From positions 1 through 29,322 of the IMG/VR virus record IMGVR_UViG_3300042861_000259: 29,322 nt of DNA; one strand, given 5' to 3'. This stretch comes from a virus. The position numbers were made by a program, and so were the translations under genes. The notes under the pieces are model-generated. The model was not told the DNA's origin. It saw only the letters and a program-made list of their open reading frames with translations, and did not search any database. Positions 5,848 through 12,907 of the stretch are shown one piece after another (the stretch's first letter is position 1; the number at the start of each line of letters is the position of its first letter).

Positions 5848-6173
5848 AGGTGCTTTTTGACTTTGTTCCAGTAGGGAATTGTGGCTGTTTTCTTATCACC
5901 AGAGGGACCGCCTCCATTCCATTTGCGAGCTAACTGCTCAGTCGTGCAGCCTTTGCCGTAGTGCGTCAGATAGATCTCGCAGACCTTACGAGCCGCAATC
6001 CGATTGGTCATCTGCTGGTGGGTGTAGCTGGTTCCAGCGATTCGGTTAACGTCCACCACAACCGCTTTGTGGATCTGGAGCGCACCGATAGCTAGACCAC
6101 CGTCGCCAATGGCATTGTCGCGTCCGTTGGACTCCACAGTGATCAGAGCCGCAATCAAAGGTCCGAGATTCAT
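5844..6173 (-). CDS. Lytic transglycosylase-like endolysin (109 aa)
   Basis: The protein begins MNLGPLIAALITVESNGRDN and continues AIGDGGLAIGALQIHKAVVVD, the pattern of SLT/goose-type lysozyme domains: a catalytic glutamate (E14) in ESNG, then G-x-GALQI. Later come AARKVCEIYLTHYGK and LARKWNGGGPSG, with a tyrosine-containing end (IPYWNKVKK). It should cleave peptidoglycan glycan strands. There is no signal peptide, so it needs a holin. I chose the ATG at 6173 because it overlaps the previous stop as ATGA. It is the only murein hydrolase I can identify and lies in the early region, far from the lysis-like nest at 19.0-19.7 kb. Confidence 0.82.
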   Translation of the reverse strand: MNLGPLIAALITVESNGRDNAIGDGGLAIGALQIHKAVVVDVNRIAGTSYTHQQMTNRIAARKVCEIYLTHYGKGCTTEQLARKWNGGGPSGDKKTATIPYWNKVKKHL

Positions 6174-6364
6174 CGGAGACCTTTCAGCCAAGTTGCGGCT
6201 TTGGATTGGATGATCTCGGTAGCTTCTAGCAAGCGTCCGGTCTCATCGGTAATTCCGATTAGCTCAATCGTATGGTTCCAGACATCTCTAGCGCGGAGGG
6301 CCTCCTCAATGCTGCGGTGAATGCTTAGGACTTTGTTGTCTTTGTTTCTGCAATGGTACTTCAT
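6170..6364 (-). CDS. Small protein of unknown function (64 aa)
   Basis: It starts at ATG 6364 and ends by an ATGA overlap with the endolysin-like gene. The sequence (MKYHCRNKDNKVLSIHRSIEEALRARD) suggests a small alpha/beta fold. No family is recognised. The 11 bases before its ATG (CATCAAATACC) are identical to those before the next gene upstream (6398-6655), replacing any Shine-Dalgarno sequence. Confidence 0.65.
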   Translation of the reverse strand: MKYHCRNKDNKVLSIHRSIEEALRARDVWNHTIELIGITDETGRLLEATEIIQSKAATWLKGLR

Positions 6365-6397
6365 GGTATTTGATGGGTGTTGATGGGTGTTTGTGTT

Positions 6398-6655
6398 TCA
6401 AAGCGCGTTCATCCAGTTCTCTTCGATAAAAACTCTGACAGCAAGCATCGCTGTTTCGCAGTCTCCGTGAATTCCAGATCCAATCGGAGTCATTGTGCGC
6501 TCAAAAAGTATTCGATAAGGAGTTTCCGAAAACTCTCTTTCAATCATTGTTTCGAGATTGCTCAGGATGCGATCAACATCTTGCTCGCGGCAATCTGATC
6601 CCCAATAGGAGATCTCGGTGGGGAGTTGAACCGTAATGTTTGTGTCCTTAGTCAT
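6398..6655 (-). CDS. Small protein of unknown function (85 aa)
   Basis: The frame has a plausible ATG preceded by CATCAAATACC, the leader also used by the next gene. The protein is acidic and mixed alpha/beta (TEISYWGSDCREQDVDRILSN, then RVFIEENW). I recognise no motif. It lies in the run of small early genes reading towards the endolysin; gaps of about 30-40 bp separate it from its neighbours rather than overlaps. Confidence 0.6.
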   Translation of the reverse strand: MTKDTNITVQLPTEISYWGSDCREQDVDRILSNLETMIEREFSETPYRILFERTMTPIGSGIHGDCETAMLAVRVFIEENWMNAL

Positions 6656-6693
6656 GGTATTTGATGGTATGAGTTAGAGTTGCGCGTTGGTGA

Positions 6694-6882
6694 TTACTTG
6701 TTGTAGCTGCCGTCTAAATCACCACCAAGAAACAGGATCGTGGAGTTCTTAAGGTCCGCAGAAGATTCGACTCCGTACCAACCTTTACCGTCTTCGCTCC
6801 ACCATCCGGTTGCCTCAACAACGTAGGCTCCAGAAGTTACGCAAGCATTGTCATCCCAAACAGCGGTCATCAATTTGTTCAT
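6694..6882 (-). CDS. Small acidic, tryptophan-rich protein (62 aa)
   Basis: First gene after the 216-bp gap that contains site B. The sequence is rich in glycine, tryptophan and acidic residues (VVEATGWWSEDGKGWYGVES) and ends LGGDLDGSYNK; no domain is recognised. A GGAAAG stretch about 8 bases before the ATG may act as the ribosome binding site. A 30-codon frame (6971-6879) ends by ATGA overlap with this start, but it runs through the palindrome and I do not call it as a gene. Confidence 0.6.
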   Translation of the reverse strand: MNKLMTAVWDDNACVTSGAYVVEATGWWSEDGKGWYGVESSADLKNSTILFLGGDLDGSYNK

Positions 6883-6928
6883 CGTATTCTTTCCGTTTTT
6901 CTTCGGCTTGATTGCCGTCGATGGAGAT

Positions 6929-6958
6929 ACCCTAAACCCATCGTTGGGTTACCGTCAA
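6929..6958 (-). promoter_or_regulatory. Promoter-like sequence with palindromic element (site B)
   Basis: On the minus strand TTGACG (6958-6953) is followed by the palindrome AACCCAACGATGGGTT (6950-6935) and, after an 18-bp spacer, TAGGGT (6934-6929). The palindrome has 6-bp arms and a 4-nt centre and would sit between the -35 and -10 elements, a classic repressor position. An A-tract (6971-6978 on the opposite strand) lies just upstream. The -10 match is poor, so the promoter call is tentative, while the palindrome is clear. Confidence 0.45.
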
Positions 6959-7050
6959 CAGGAGATTGCATTTTTTTTCAACTTTCTTCAAGAGGGTCAA
7001 AAACCAGCGAAAACCTTAGGAAAATGCGGTGTTTCTATGGGATGAAACCT

Positions 7051-7074
7051 AACCCGTCGTAGGCTCTCCCTACG
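7051..7074 (-). terminator. Small hairpin after the recombination operon
   Basis: A perfect 6-bp stem with a 5-nt loop (CGTAGG-CTCTC-CCTACG, 7058-7074 on the plus strand) lies 25 bp beyond the RusA stop. No U-tract follows on the minus strand, so it is at best a weak or processing-type terminator. The overlapping plus-strand 16-mer at 7051-7066 (AACCCGTCGTAGGCTC) matches 12 of 16 positions of the palindrome at 6935. The rest of the gap 6883-7098 holds site B and nothing else I can support. Confidence 0.3.
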
Positions 7075-7098
7075 CACCATGCCGCACTTTCCAAGAGG

Positions 7099-7521
7099 TT
7101 ATTCAGCGTTGATCCTCACGCTGCACCCAGACTGCTGGAGAGCGTAAGTTTTCACCGCTGTTATCTGGTAAATCTGACTGTCATCGAGCCAGACTCGCTG
7201 AGTGTCGGTTATCGCGTCCGTCACCGCTTTGATGAGGTTGTCCAAATCTGGCTTTTTGCAATGCCAGACCGGTGATTTTCCTTTCGGGACTCCGTGCTTG
7301 TCCAGATGCGCTTTGGGTCTCGGAAGGAAGAAGTCTAGCTGCAACCTAATCGGACCCGTCATAAGCGATTCTGGAGCGTTTGCGATGGCTTCCTGACGCA
7401 CCGATTGCTTCCACGCATCTGCTGAATCGGGGGTGTAGACTCCCGCATGACCACCGCGCACAAACGCTTTGACTCGCGGTTGAGCCTTCGGGATTCCTGA
7501 AACGTGAAAATCAAGATGCAT
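7099..7521 (-). CDS. rusA: RusA-family Holliday junction resolvase (140 aa)
   Basis: This is a structure-specific endonuclease that cuts four-way DNA junctions formed during phage recombination and replication. The start at 7521 gives MHLDFHVSGIPKAQPRVKAF, the usual RusA opening with PKAQPR. The active-site region is KPDLDNLIKAVTDAI (D92, D94, K98), followed by VWLDDSQI (D113, D114), matching the acidic residues of RusA. The length of 140 aa is close to the 120-140 aa norm. It ends the operon that also carries the annealing protein and nuclease, and it overlaps the OB-fold gene by 11 bp. An upstream ATG at 7542 would add seven residues. Confidence 0.93.
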   Translation of the reverse strand: MHLDFHVSGIPKAQPRVKAFVRGGHAGVYTPDSADAWKQSVRQEAIANAPESLMTGPIRLQLDFFLPRPKAHLDKHGVPKGKSPVWHCKKPDLDNLIKAVTDAITDTQRVWLDDSQIYQITAVKTYALQQSGCSVRINAE

Positions 7522-7840
7522 CGTGCGGCGGGATGATCTCATGGATTCGTCCGGTGATGCGCGGATTAGCGTACCACCAGCCCGATGACGACTTTTCAGC
7601 GAGCGCATCACAATCACCGTCAAACATGATATGCGTCCCCTCAGTCAACATCCTCACGCAGTCCATGTCTTCAGCGTCAAACGACCGGAACGTGACCCGC
7701 TGTGCGTACGGTTTTCCGTTCGCAAGAGTTCGCCTCTCAAACTCAACGACAGCGAGCAGGAACCGCTTGCCGTCGTCGGTGGTAATGACCTCAGCGTCAG
7801 AATGAAGCCGCCCAAATCCTCGGGACCATAGATGTCTCAT
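7511..7840 (-). CDS. OB-fold-like protein, possible second SSB (109 aa)
   Basis: The order of strands (GFGRLHSDAEVI, RFLLAVVEFERR, QRVTFRSF, GTHIMFDGDCD, WWYANPRITGRIHEI) is what one expects of an OB barrel of the SSB/PriB type, including the closing TGRIHEI strand. There is no acidic C-terminal tip of the SSB kind, so it may bind ssDNA without recruiting partners, or may serve the recombination module. It sits between a MazG-like gene, with an ATGA overlap, and the RusA gene. The fold assignment is by eye and moderately sure. Confidence 0.5.
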   Translation of the reverse strand: MRHLWSRGFGRLHSDAEVITTDDGKRFLLAVVEFERRTLANGKPYAQRVTFRSFDAEDMDCVRMLTEGTHIMFDGDCDALAEKSSSGWWYANPRITGRIHEIIPPHDAS

Positions 7841-8271
7841 CGGGTATATCCCTCCAGTCGGGCCGGTGAATAACTCGGTGACTTCACGATCTTGCCGTCC
7901 GTTCTCCGCACAATGTGTCGGTTGTCCCCAACTCGATGCGAGCGGCAGTCAGCGGGGATGGAATGAATCTCATCGTCAGTCCAGACTTTCGACATATTGG
8001 AGCGGTGAATCTCGGTAAAAGCAGCGTCCACTTGATGCGGGGAGAAGCCAGCGGCTAGAGCGGCTCCATACACGACGTAGAGCAGGTCTCCGATTGCGTC
8101 GAGATACTCGGTCTTGTCGGTTGCTTCAGCGAGTTCTTGGGCCTCTTCGTCGATGAGTCGATACCGCAGATTCTGCGTCACCGGATCGGGCATGATCGGA
8201 GGCTCTGGGATGCATTGTTGATAGGTCCGCATGAACTCGCGGACCAATTCCATTGGGTGGGTTTGATTCAT
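7837..8271 (-). CDS. MazG/PRA-PH-like nucleotide pyrophosphohydrolase (144 aa)
   Basis: The alpha-helical all-acidic motif of this superfamily is visible as DEEAQELAEA (41-50) followed by EYLDAIGDLLYVVYG (55-69), which coordinates Mg2+ and hydrolyses (d)NTPs to monophosphates. A second recognisable block is TEIHRSNMSKV (86-96). Phage enzymes of this type adjust nucleotide pools or (p)ppGpp-like signals; the substrate here is not determinable. The extended C-terminus (GKIVKSPSYSPARLEGYTR) is typical of phage versions. It overlaps its neighbours by ATGA on both sides within the recombination operon. Confidence 0.87.
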   Translation of the reverse strand: MNQTHPMELVREFMRTYQQCIPEPPIMPDPVTQNLRYRLIDEEAQELAEATDKTEYLDAIGDLLYVVYGAALAAGFSPHQVDAAFTEIHRSNMSKVWTDDEIHSIPADCRSHRVGDNRHIVRRTDGKIVKSPSYSPARLEGYTR

Positions 8272-9377
8272 TTGATCTTCGTAAGTGTCGGTTGTCCGGT
8301 CTTGCTTTCAGTGCAGCCAGCAAGCAGTTGATCCAGCTTTGATTCCAAGTCGCGACCTTTGGTTCCAGTCGCAATTTTTAGAGCATCTTTGAGCTTCGTT
8401 TTGTTCAGCGTAATCGCTGGCATAATGTCTTCGTAAGTCCCGCCACCTTCAATAAATCGGAGGTAAACGGTCTCCGTGTCTTTGATGGTTTCGCGCACCG
8501 ATCCTTCCTTTAGCGTCCAACCTTCGATTGCATCCCCTTCGCTCAATCTCCGTCGAGCTTCCGCACGACAAGCTTCAATGACCGTTTCTGCTTGCGCTGC
8601 ACGATCAAGAAATGCTGCGAGCGTCTGGTTGGTCAACGTCGCAGCAATAGCGTCTGGCGTTATACCTTCCGGTGCATTGGTCAGCGGAGGAGCAACCGCA
8701 AGCTCCCGCGCTTCGGGACAATAGGGTTTCCCTTTGCAATACTTGCAAGCGGACTCTGACGGAGTGCGCGGTTGACCCACCTTCTGAATCTCTTTCATCA
8801 GTCCATTCGCTTCCATTATGGCTGAATGAATATCTGACGACTCGTAGACCGACACACTCGGAGGTCCCGCTAAAGGCTGAATGATTGCAACCGTAACCCG
8901 ATCAAGCGTGAATCCCCAAGACTCGTCCAACAGAGCGACCAAGCAGCGCAATTGAAGGTTCTCCGCTGCGTTCTCTACGGCTCCACGACCGCTTTTGTAG
9001 TCAACAATGAGACCGTAAAGCATTCCCTCATCATTCGCGGTGTAAATGACATCAGGTTTTCCGCTCCAAAGCCGCTCTCCATCTTGAGTCAGCGACCAAA
9101 GCCTTTTCTCTCGGAAGCAGTTGGTATCAAGCTCACCAAAGGTCTGTTTGACCAATTCAAGTTCCTGCTCCCTGCAACGGTCAATGATCCACGTTTCATC
9201 GGTCGTCAGATTGCTGACTGGCTCCAGCGCAAGTGCAGCGTGAATGCGGTTTCCAATGGCAGCGTCTCCGGTTGATTCGACTTCGGCAACTTGACGCTCC
9301 AGATCCCAACTTCCGAGACAAGCAGCGTAGCGGCTCGCTGCGGACGCTGACGGTAGTCCACTGCGTTCGTCACTCAT
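8268..9377 (-). CDS. Cas4/AddB-like PD-(D/E)XK exonuclease (DUF2800 type), 369 aa
   Basis: The PD-(D/E)XK nuclease core is visible: H46 in NRIHAALAL, GKPDVIY (D109), GLIVDYKSG (D126, K128) and the following helix NLQLRCLVALL (Q142). Four cysteines are placed as in Cas4/AddB Fe-S nucleases: C20 near the N-terminus (ASRYAACLGS) and C211, C214, C220 (CKYCKGKPYC). A [4Fe-4S] cluster clamp is therefore likely. The gene lies immediately downstream of the Bet-like annealing gene and overlaps its stop by 8 bp, so it most probably supplies the resecting 5'-3' exonuclease of a Red-like recombination pair. The nuclease fold is secure; polarity is inferred. Confidence 0.87.
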   Translation of the reverse strand: MSDERSGLPSASAASRYAACLGSWDLERQVAEVESTGDAAIGNRIHAALALEPVSNLTTDETWIIDRCREQELELVKQTFGELDTNCFREKRLWSLTQDGERLWSGKPDVIYTANDEGMLYGLIVDYKSGRGAVENAAENLQLRCLVALLDESWGFTLDRVTVAIIQPLAGPPSVSVYESSDIHSAIMEANGLMKEIQKVGQPRTPSESACKYCKGKPYCPEARELAVAPPLTNAPEGITPDAIAATLTNQTLAAFLDRAAQAETVIEACRAEARRRLSEGDAIEGWTLKEGSVRETIKDTETVYLRFIEGGGTYEDIMPAITLNKTKLKDALKIATGTKGRDLESKLDQLLAGCTESKTGQPTLTKIK

Positions 9378-10032
9378 TGGATTTCCCTTCGTTAAGAGTT
9401 AGCTCGGTGGGTTGAACAACCACTGACGGAGCCTGTTCAGACTCGGGTTCAACCTTCGGCTCCAGCTTGCTGCGGAAGATTGGACGCGAAGGGGTAACGT
9501 TGACTGGAGCTTGCGGTATGGCTTCCTCTTCGTCAGTGATTCCAGAGAACCCAAAGGCAACGCGAGCGCATTGGATCAACGCTTTGTGGCGCAACATTCG
9601 ACGGGGATTAACCTTCCACGGTTCGGTATTGCGCGAGCATTCCGAGAAATACTCGGTGACCTCAACCGGATGGGTCCGGTCTTTCAAGTGAATCGTAGCG
9701 GTTACGCTGAACGGCTTTGCGTCTTTGTCTTCGGTTGTGAACTGGATTCCGTCGAAGCTCGCGTGATTGTTCATCATCTTGATCCACCCATCGACTGAGA
9801 CCACCGGCTGGATGCCTCCATTACGCGCAGGGAATGCGTAGATTTCGCGAGTGAATGGATTGAGTCCGTACTGGTTAGCGGTGACGACGAAGGAAAGAAG
9901 TTCTTCGTTCGTTGCTTTGGGCATCAACGTAGCCTTCAGCGTCTCCAGCAAACGAGCCGGTTCAACGCTGAATTTGCTCGCCATTATCGCGAGCGCGGAC
10001 TGTTTCTGACTTGGAATAATCTCTTGTTTCAT
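9370..10032 (-). CDS. bet: Bet/RecT-like single-strand annealing protein (220 aa)
   Basis: The central block is characteristic of lambda Bet-family annealases: LLETLKATLMP, TNEELLSFVVTANQYGLNPF, REIYAFPARNGGIQPVVSV, DGWIKMMNN, and a C-terminal RRMLRHKALIQCARVAFGF. Such proteins coat resected ssDNA and anneal it to complementary strands. I start at the ATG at 10032 (MKQEIIPSQ), preceded by AAGAAG; the frame extends to 10143 but would overlap the upstream gene heavily, and an ATG at 9984 is a shorter alternative. The chosen start overlaps the Zn/GRPK gene by 71 bp. The C-terminus after about residue 172 is proline-rich and probably flexible. Confidence 0.92.
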   Translation of the reverse strand: MKQEIIPSQKQSALAIMASKFSVEPARLLETLKATLMPKATNEELLSFVVTANQYGLNPFTREIYAFPARNGGIQPVVSVDGWIKMMNNHASFDGIQFTTEDKDAKPFSVTATIHLKDRTHPVEVTEYFSECSRNTEPWKVNPRRMLRHKALIQCARVAFGFSGITDEEEAIPQAPVNVTPSRPIFRSKLEPKVEPESEQAPSVVVQPTELTLNEGKSNE

Positions 10033-10171
10033 TGGTCTTCTTTGGCCTACCTCCGCGCTTTCCATTGGTGCGCGAAGCTTCGGCCTTTGCCGACGATTTG
10101 GACGCACCCAACTCCTTCGCGAGATCGCGTAGGCTTGCGGCAAATATGCGGTTGCAGTGCGGACATTTCAT
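9962..10171 (-). CDS. Small zinc-knuckle and GRPK-motif protein (69 aa)
   Basis: It starts MKCPHCNRIFAASLRDLAKE; the CPHC pair could hold half of a zinc site, and the following helix plus a basic NGKRGGRPKKTNE patch resembles an AT-hook or a tail that contacts DNA. The GGRPKK patch also occurs in the replication initiator (2275-3027). This is the first gene of the recombination operon. Its ATG at 10171 lies only about 12 bases beyond the proposed -10 element, so its mRNA could be nearly leaderless; a TTG start at 10186 would fall inside the promoter and is unlikely. Confidence 0.6.
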   Translation of the reverse strand: MKCPHCNRIFAASLRDLAKELGASKSSAKAEASRTNGKRGGRPKKTNETRDYSKSETVRARDNGEQIQR

Positions 10172-10182
10172 CGTCGGGGAGA

Positions 10183-10211
10183 CCAATAACCCAACGGTGG
10201 GTTTCTGTCAA
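10183..10211 (-). promoter_or_regulatory. Early promoter with palindromic element (site A)
   Basis: On the minus strand a perfect TTGACA (10211-10206) is followed by a 17-bp spacer and TATTGG (10188-10183). The 16-bp palindrome AACCCACCGTTGGGTT (10203-10188) fills the spacer, so a bound protein would block RNA polymerase. The sequence differs from the plus-strand site B copy at one base only. It overlaps the stop codon of the 898-aa gene, marking the boundary between late and early transcription units. Confidence 0.55.
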
Positions 10212-12904
10212 GCGACATCCAGATCGACGTACCGGATGAACCGATAAAACGGGTCTCCGGTAACGTCTTCAAAGTTGGCGGATTGGGTCGTCTCACCGAA
10301 GCCATACGACCGCATTGGCTCCCAAGCGGTTGCAGGAGTCAAGATGCCCCCAGACGCATCAATGACCTGATTGGAGCAATCAAAATTGAAAGAGGTGAAT
10401 CCCTTTGATCTGCTGTAAGTTGCCAGATCCATTTGTGTAACTATCCAATAGTATTGAGACAAGCTAACGTCATACAGTTCTTTTGCTTGTATTCCATTAG
10501 CAATCAAAGAATCGTATTGGCTTTGTGTAATAAAGAAAGACGGTCCCCACATTGTGTCTAAGCAAGTGACCGTTGTATCCTTTGGGATTAAATCTCCAAG
10601 CGTATCCGCAACCAATGCACCGCCAGCATCAAAGCTGTAAATTGGACACCAGACTTCACCGTGAGCTAACGGAACAGACCGATTCCATCCAGAAACGTGA
10701 GCTTCCAACAGATTCCACAGAAACGCTGACTTTGGAATCTTGTGGTATAACGGTCCAATTCCATCGTAATTCAGAGCGTTTGCAGTGCTGGAATACGGTA
10801 GATCAAAATAAGTGGATGAAGCCCATCTGATGTCCGCGATGTAAGCTTGCTCTGTAGTGGTTACAGAAACTTGAGTATACCACGGAGCCAAACAAGCCAT
10901 TGCAGCGTCGTTTTGATCTTTGAATACATCATCAGCAACACCAGTGTCTTGAATCGTCTTGTTTGGTCTTCCAAGAACTCTGACAGACGCATCAACGCCA
11001 CCTTTTCCGCCCCATTTGTTGATCCAGAAATCAGAGCCAAAGACGTTGGTTGTAACTGGAGTCAGCGGATCGGTTGTGAAAACCCGCTCAAGATTGTAGT
11101 CGTAAACACTGCTTGAAAAAGCCCACGGACCACCAGAAGCAATGTAAGCACAATTGACAGCAGGATACGATGCTCCACCACCTATTGAAGTGCTTATCTG
11201 TGGAAACACATATCCATACATTCCACTTTGGTTACTCGGCTGTGCTATAATGTATGTTTTAGTGGCCGATATGTATTTGTTGTTTGAATAACCAATTGCC
11301 GGTGAGAATCCCTTTGGTCTTAACTCAGTTCGCAATTCTATTACGTTTGCACTGCGTTCGTAGTTGGGAATCTCGCTTAAAGCGTTGGCGTCAAATGCCT
11401 CAATGCCAACGGCGGTTGATGCTGTTACTGTTAATCCAATTGAGCTTAATCTGACGATCCCAACTTTCTCCTCAGATATATCCACTTCATCGTCAAAGCT
11501 GTTAAGGAAACCCTCTTCCACAGCAACCCGTCTGCGAAGCGTCCGCATCGTCTCCATCCATGTTGGGACGTTGCCGGATTGCCATTGGGTTGCCGTGTTG
11601 GGTGTTGCTACGTTTTGGGTGTAGTAATAAGACGGGTAAGCAATTGAAATGTAAGTTGTAGTAGGATTTATCTGCCAATATGGATCGGCTGAACCAAAGA
11701 AGACATTGCAGTCAATCGGATAGATTCTGACAATCGCATTCGGTCGCTTGCTGCTCATCACCAAGACATCACCAGAAACCTCAACGTTGATGCCTATGCG
11801 TTGGAGCTTGGGCATGAAGTCGGTGACTCCAGTAAATACGGTGATGTAATCCTCAAAGACAACACCGGAAAGACTGCTGTAAATCTGAACTCTAGCGCGT
11901 CCCCAAGTGAAGATCGCGTCTCCAATTGCGGTGTTCGCGTCCGTTGGGTCTGAGTATTCTGGATACAGTGCGCGAATGTCGTAAGAAAAACGAGCGTCAA
12001 CCCATGCGCCCATTGCTCGCATCCATTGCAGCAACAAAAACGGGTTCGCAATGTTGTTGGCTTTTGCTGACCTCTCCATGCAAACCGCCAGAGAGTCCGG
12101 TTGTCCATACATTGGTGGACCACCAGCAAAGTATGGAACGTCTCCGGTGAAGTATGGGAAGAAATAGGTGCAAGCAGTTCCATCCCTCCACGTTGTTGCC
12201 CAAGTCCCGTCAGCGCGTCTCCTGAACGATCTACAGCCCATTGCAGGAACTGTCTTGGTCTCCGCTGATCCGTCTGGCAATTGGAGCAAGACCCTCATGT
12301 CTTTGCTGCCGCAATTGTGAATCCTCCAGCAATCAAACCGCTTGTAACTGTTAAGAATTTTGAAAGTCAAAAGACCTTCAATCCGTATCTCAGCAACAGC
12401 GTTCTTGTGGTTGTGGATTCTACCGGGAGGCAGTGAAGGCGCAGATCCAACTGAAGAAAAGTAAGACCTAACGTAAGAATCAAAACCAGAATCCCAATCG
12501 TCCCAACCTAAATGGACATCGTAATCAATACCATCAACATTGCGCTTGTGCAGCTCAAAAGACTTTTGAATTGAGCCAACGTTGCAATATGAAGAGTTGA
12601 AAGAAGTGACGTAGTGATCAACGTAAACCTGACCTCCGCTAACGTCTAAGTGCTTGCTCTCAAGCTTTGAAAGCTCAATCGCAATCTGCGTTTGTGTTGG
12701 AGTGCTTCCGGTGACATAGAAGCTTGTGGCTGGATCAATACAATAATCGTATTGAACGCCAAAAGGTATCTTGGAACTGAGACCAACAACAAACGGGGTC
12801 TTGCCGTCTAACGCTCTTGCACATTTATTGTCGAACCGTGCGTACAGATCGTTCAAGTTCCGCGCATTGAACATCCGCTGACGCTTGTCTGTAGCAACGG
12901 GCAT
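10208..12904 (-). CDS. Large structural protein, probable tail tip or receptor-binding protein (898 aa)
   Basis: The largest polypeptide of the genome. It has no signal peptide or membrane segment and is rich in aromatic residues, serine, threonine and glycine. The N-terminus (RQRMFNARNLNDLYARFDNKC) is helical; the rest appears to be extended beta structure with scattered cysteines. I recognise no lambda J, peptidase, glycosidase or endosialidase motif. As the last gene of the tail block, after the tape measure and minor tail genes, it occupies the usual place of tip attachment or host-recognition proteins. Its function is inferred from position, size and composition only. Confidence 0.75.
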   Translation of the reverse strand: MPVATDKRQRMFNARNLNDLYARFDNKCARALDGKTPFVVGLSSKIPFGVQYDYCIDPATSFYVTGSTPTQTQIAIELSKLESKHLDVSGGQVYVDHYVTSFNSSYCNVGSIQKSFELHKRNVDGIDYDVHLGWDDWDSGFDSYVRSYFSSVGSAPSLPPGRIHNHKNAVAEIRIEGLLTFKILNSYKRFDCWRIHNCGSKDMRVLLQLPDGSAETKTVPAMGCRSFRRRADGTWATTWRDGTACTYFFPYFTGDVPYFAGGPPMYGQPDSLAVCMERSAKANNIANPFLLLQWMRAMGAWVDARFSYDIRALYPEYSDPTDANTAIGDAIFTWGRARVQIYSSLSGVVFEDYITVFTGVTDFMPKLQRIGINVEVSGDVLVMSSKRPNAIVRIYPIDCNVFFGSADPYWQINPTTTYISIAYPSYYYTQNVATPNTATQWQSGNVPTWMETMRTLRRRVAVEEGFLNSFDDEVDISEEKVGIVRLSSIGLTVTASTAVGIEAFDANALSEIPNYERSANVIELRTELRPKGFSPAIGYSNNKYISATKTYIIAQPSNQSGMYGYVFPQISTSIGGGASYPAVNCAYIASGGPWAFSSSVYDYNLERVFTTDPLTPVTTNVFGSDFWINKWGGKGGVDASVRVLGRPNKTIQDTGVADDVFKDQNDAAMACLAPWYTQVSVTTTEQAYIADIRWASSTYFDLPYSSTANALNYDGIGPLYHKIPKSAFLWNLLEAHVSGWNRSVPLAHGEVWCPIYSFDAGGALVADTLGDLIPKDTTVTCLDTMWGPSFFITQSQYDSLIANGIQAKELYDVSLSQYYWIVTQMDLATYSRSKGFTSFNFDCSNQVIDASGGILTPATAWEPMRSYGFGETTQSANFEDVTGDPFYRFIRYVDLDVA

Positions 12905-12907
12905 ACA

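Noticed and set aside
6879-6971. A 30-codon minus-strand frame ending by ATGA overlap with the 62-aa gene
   Set aside because: It runs through the palindrome of site B, which explains its conserved-looking sequence, and would start upstream of the proposed promoter. It cannot be excluded but is not supported.
7033-7080. A 27-codon frame from ATG 7080 in the gap after RusA
   Set aside because: Very short, arginine-rich, ends without coupling to any gene, and overlaps a hairpin; likely chance.
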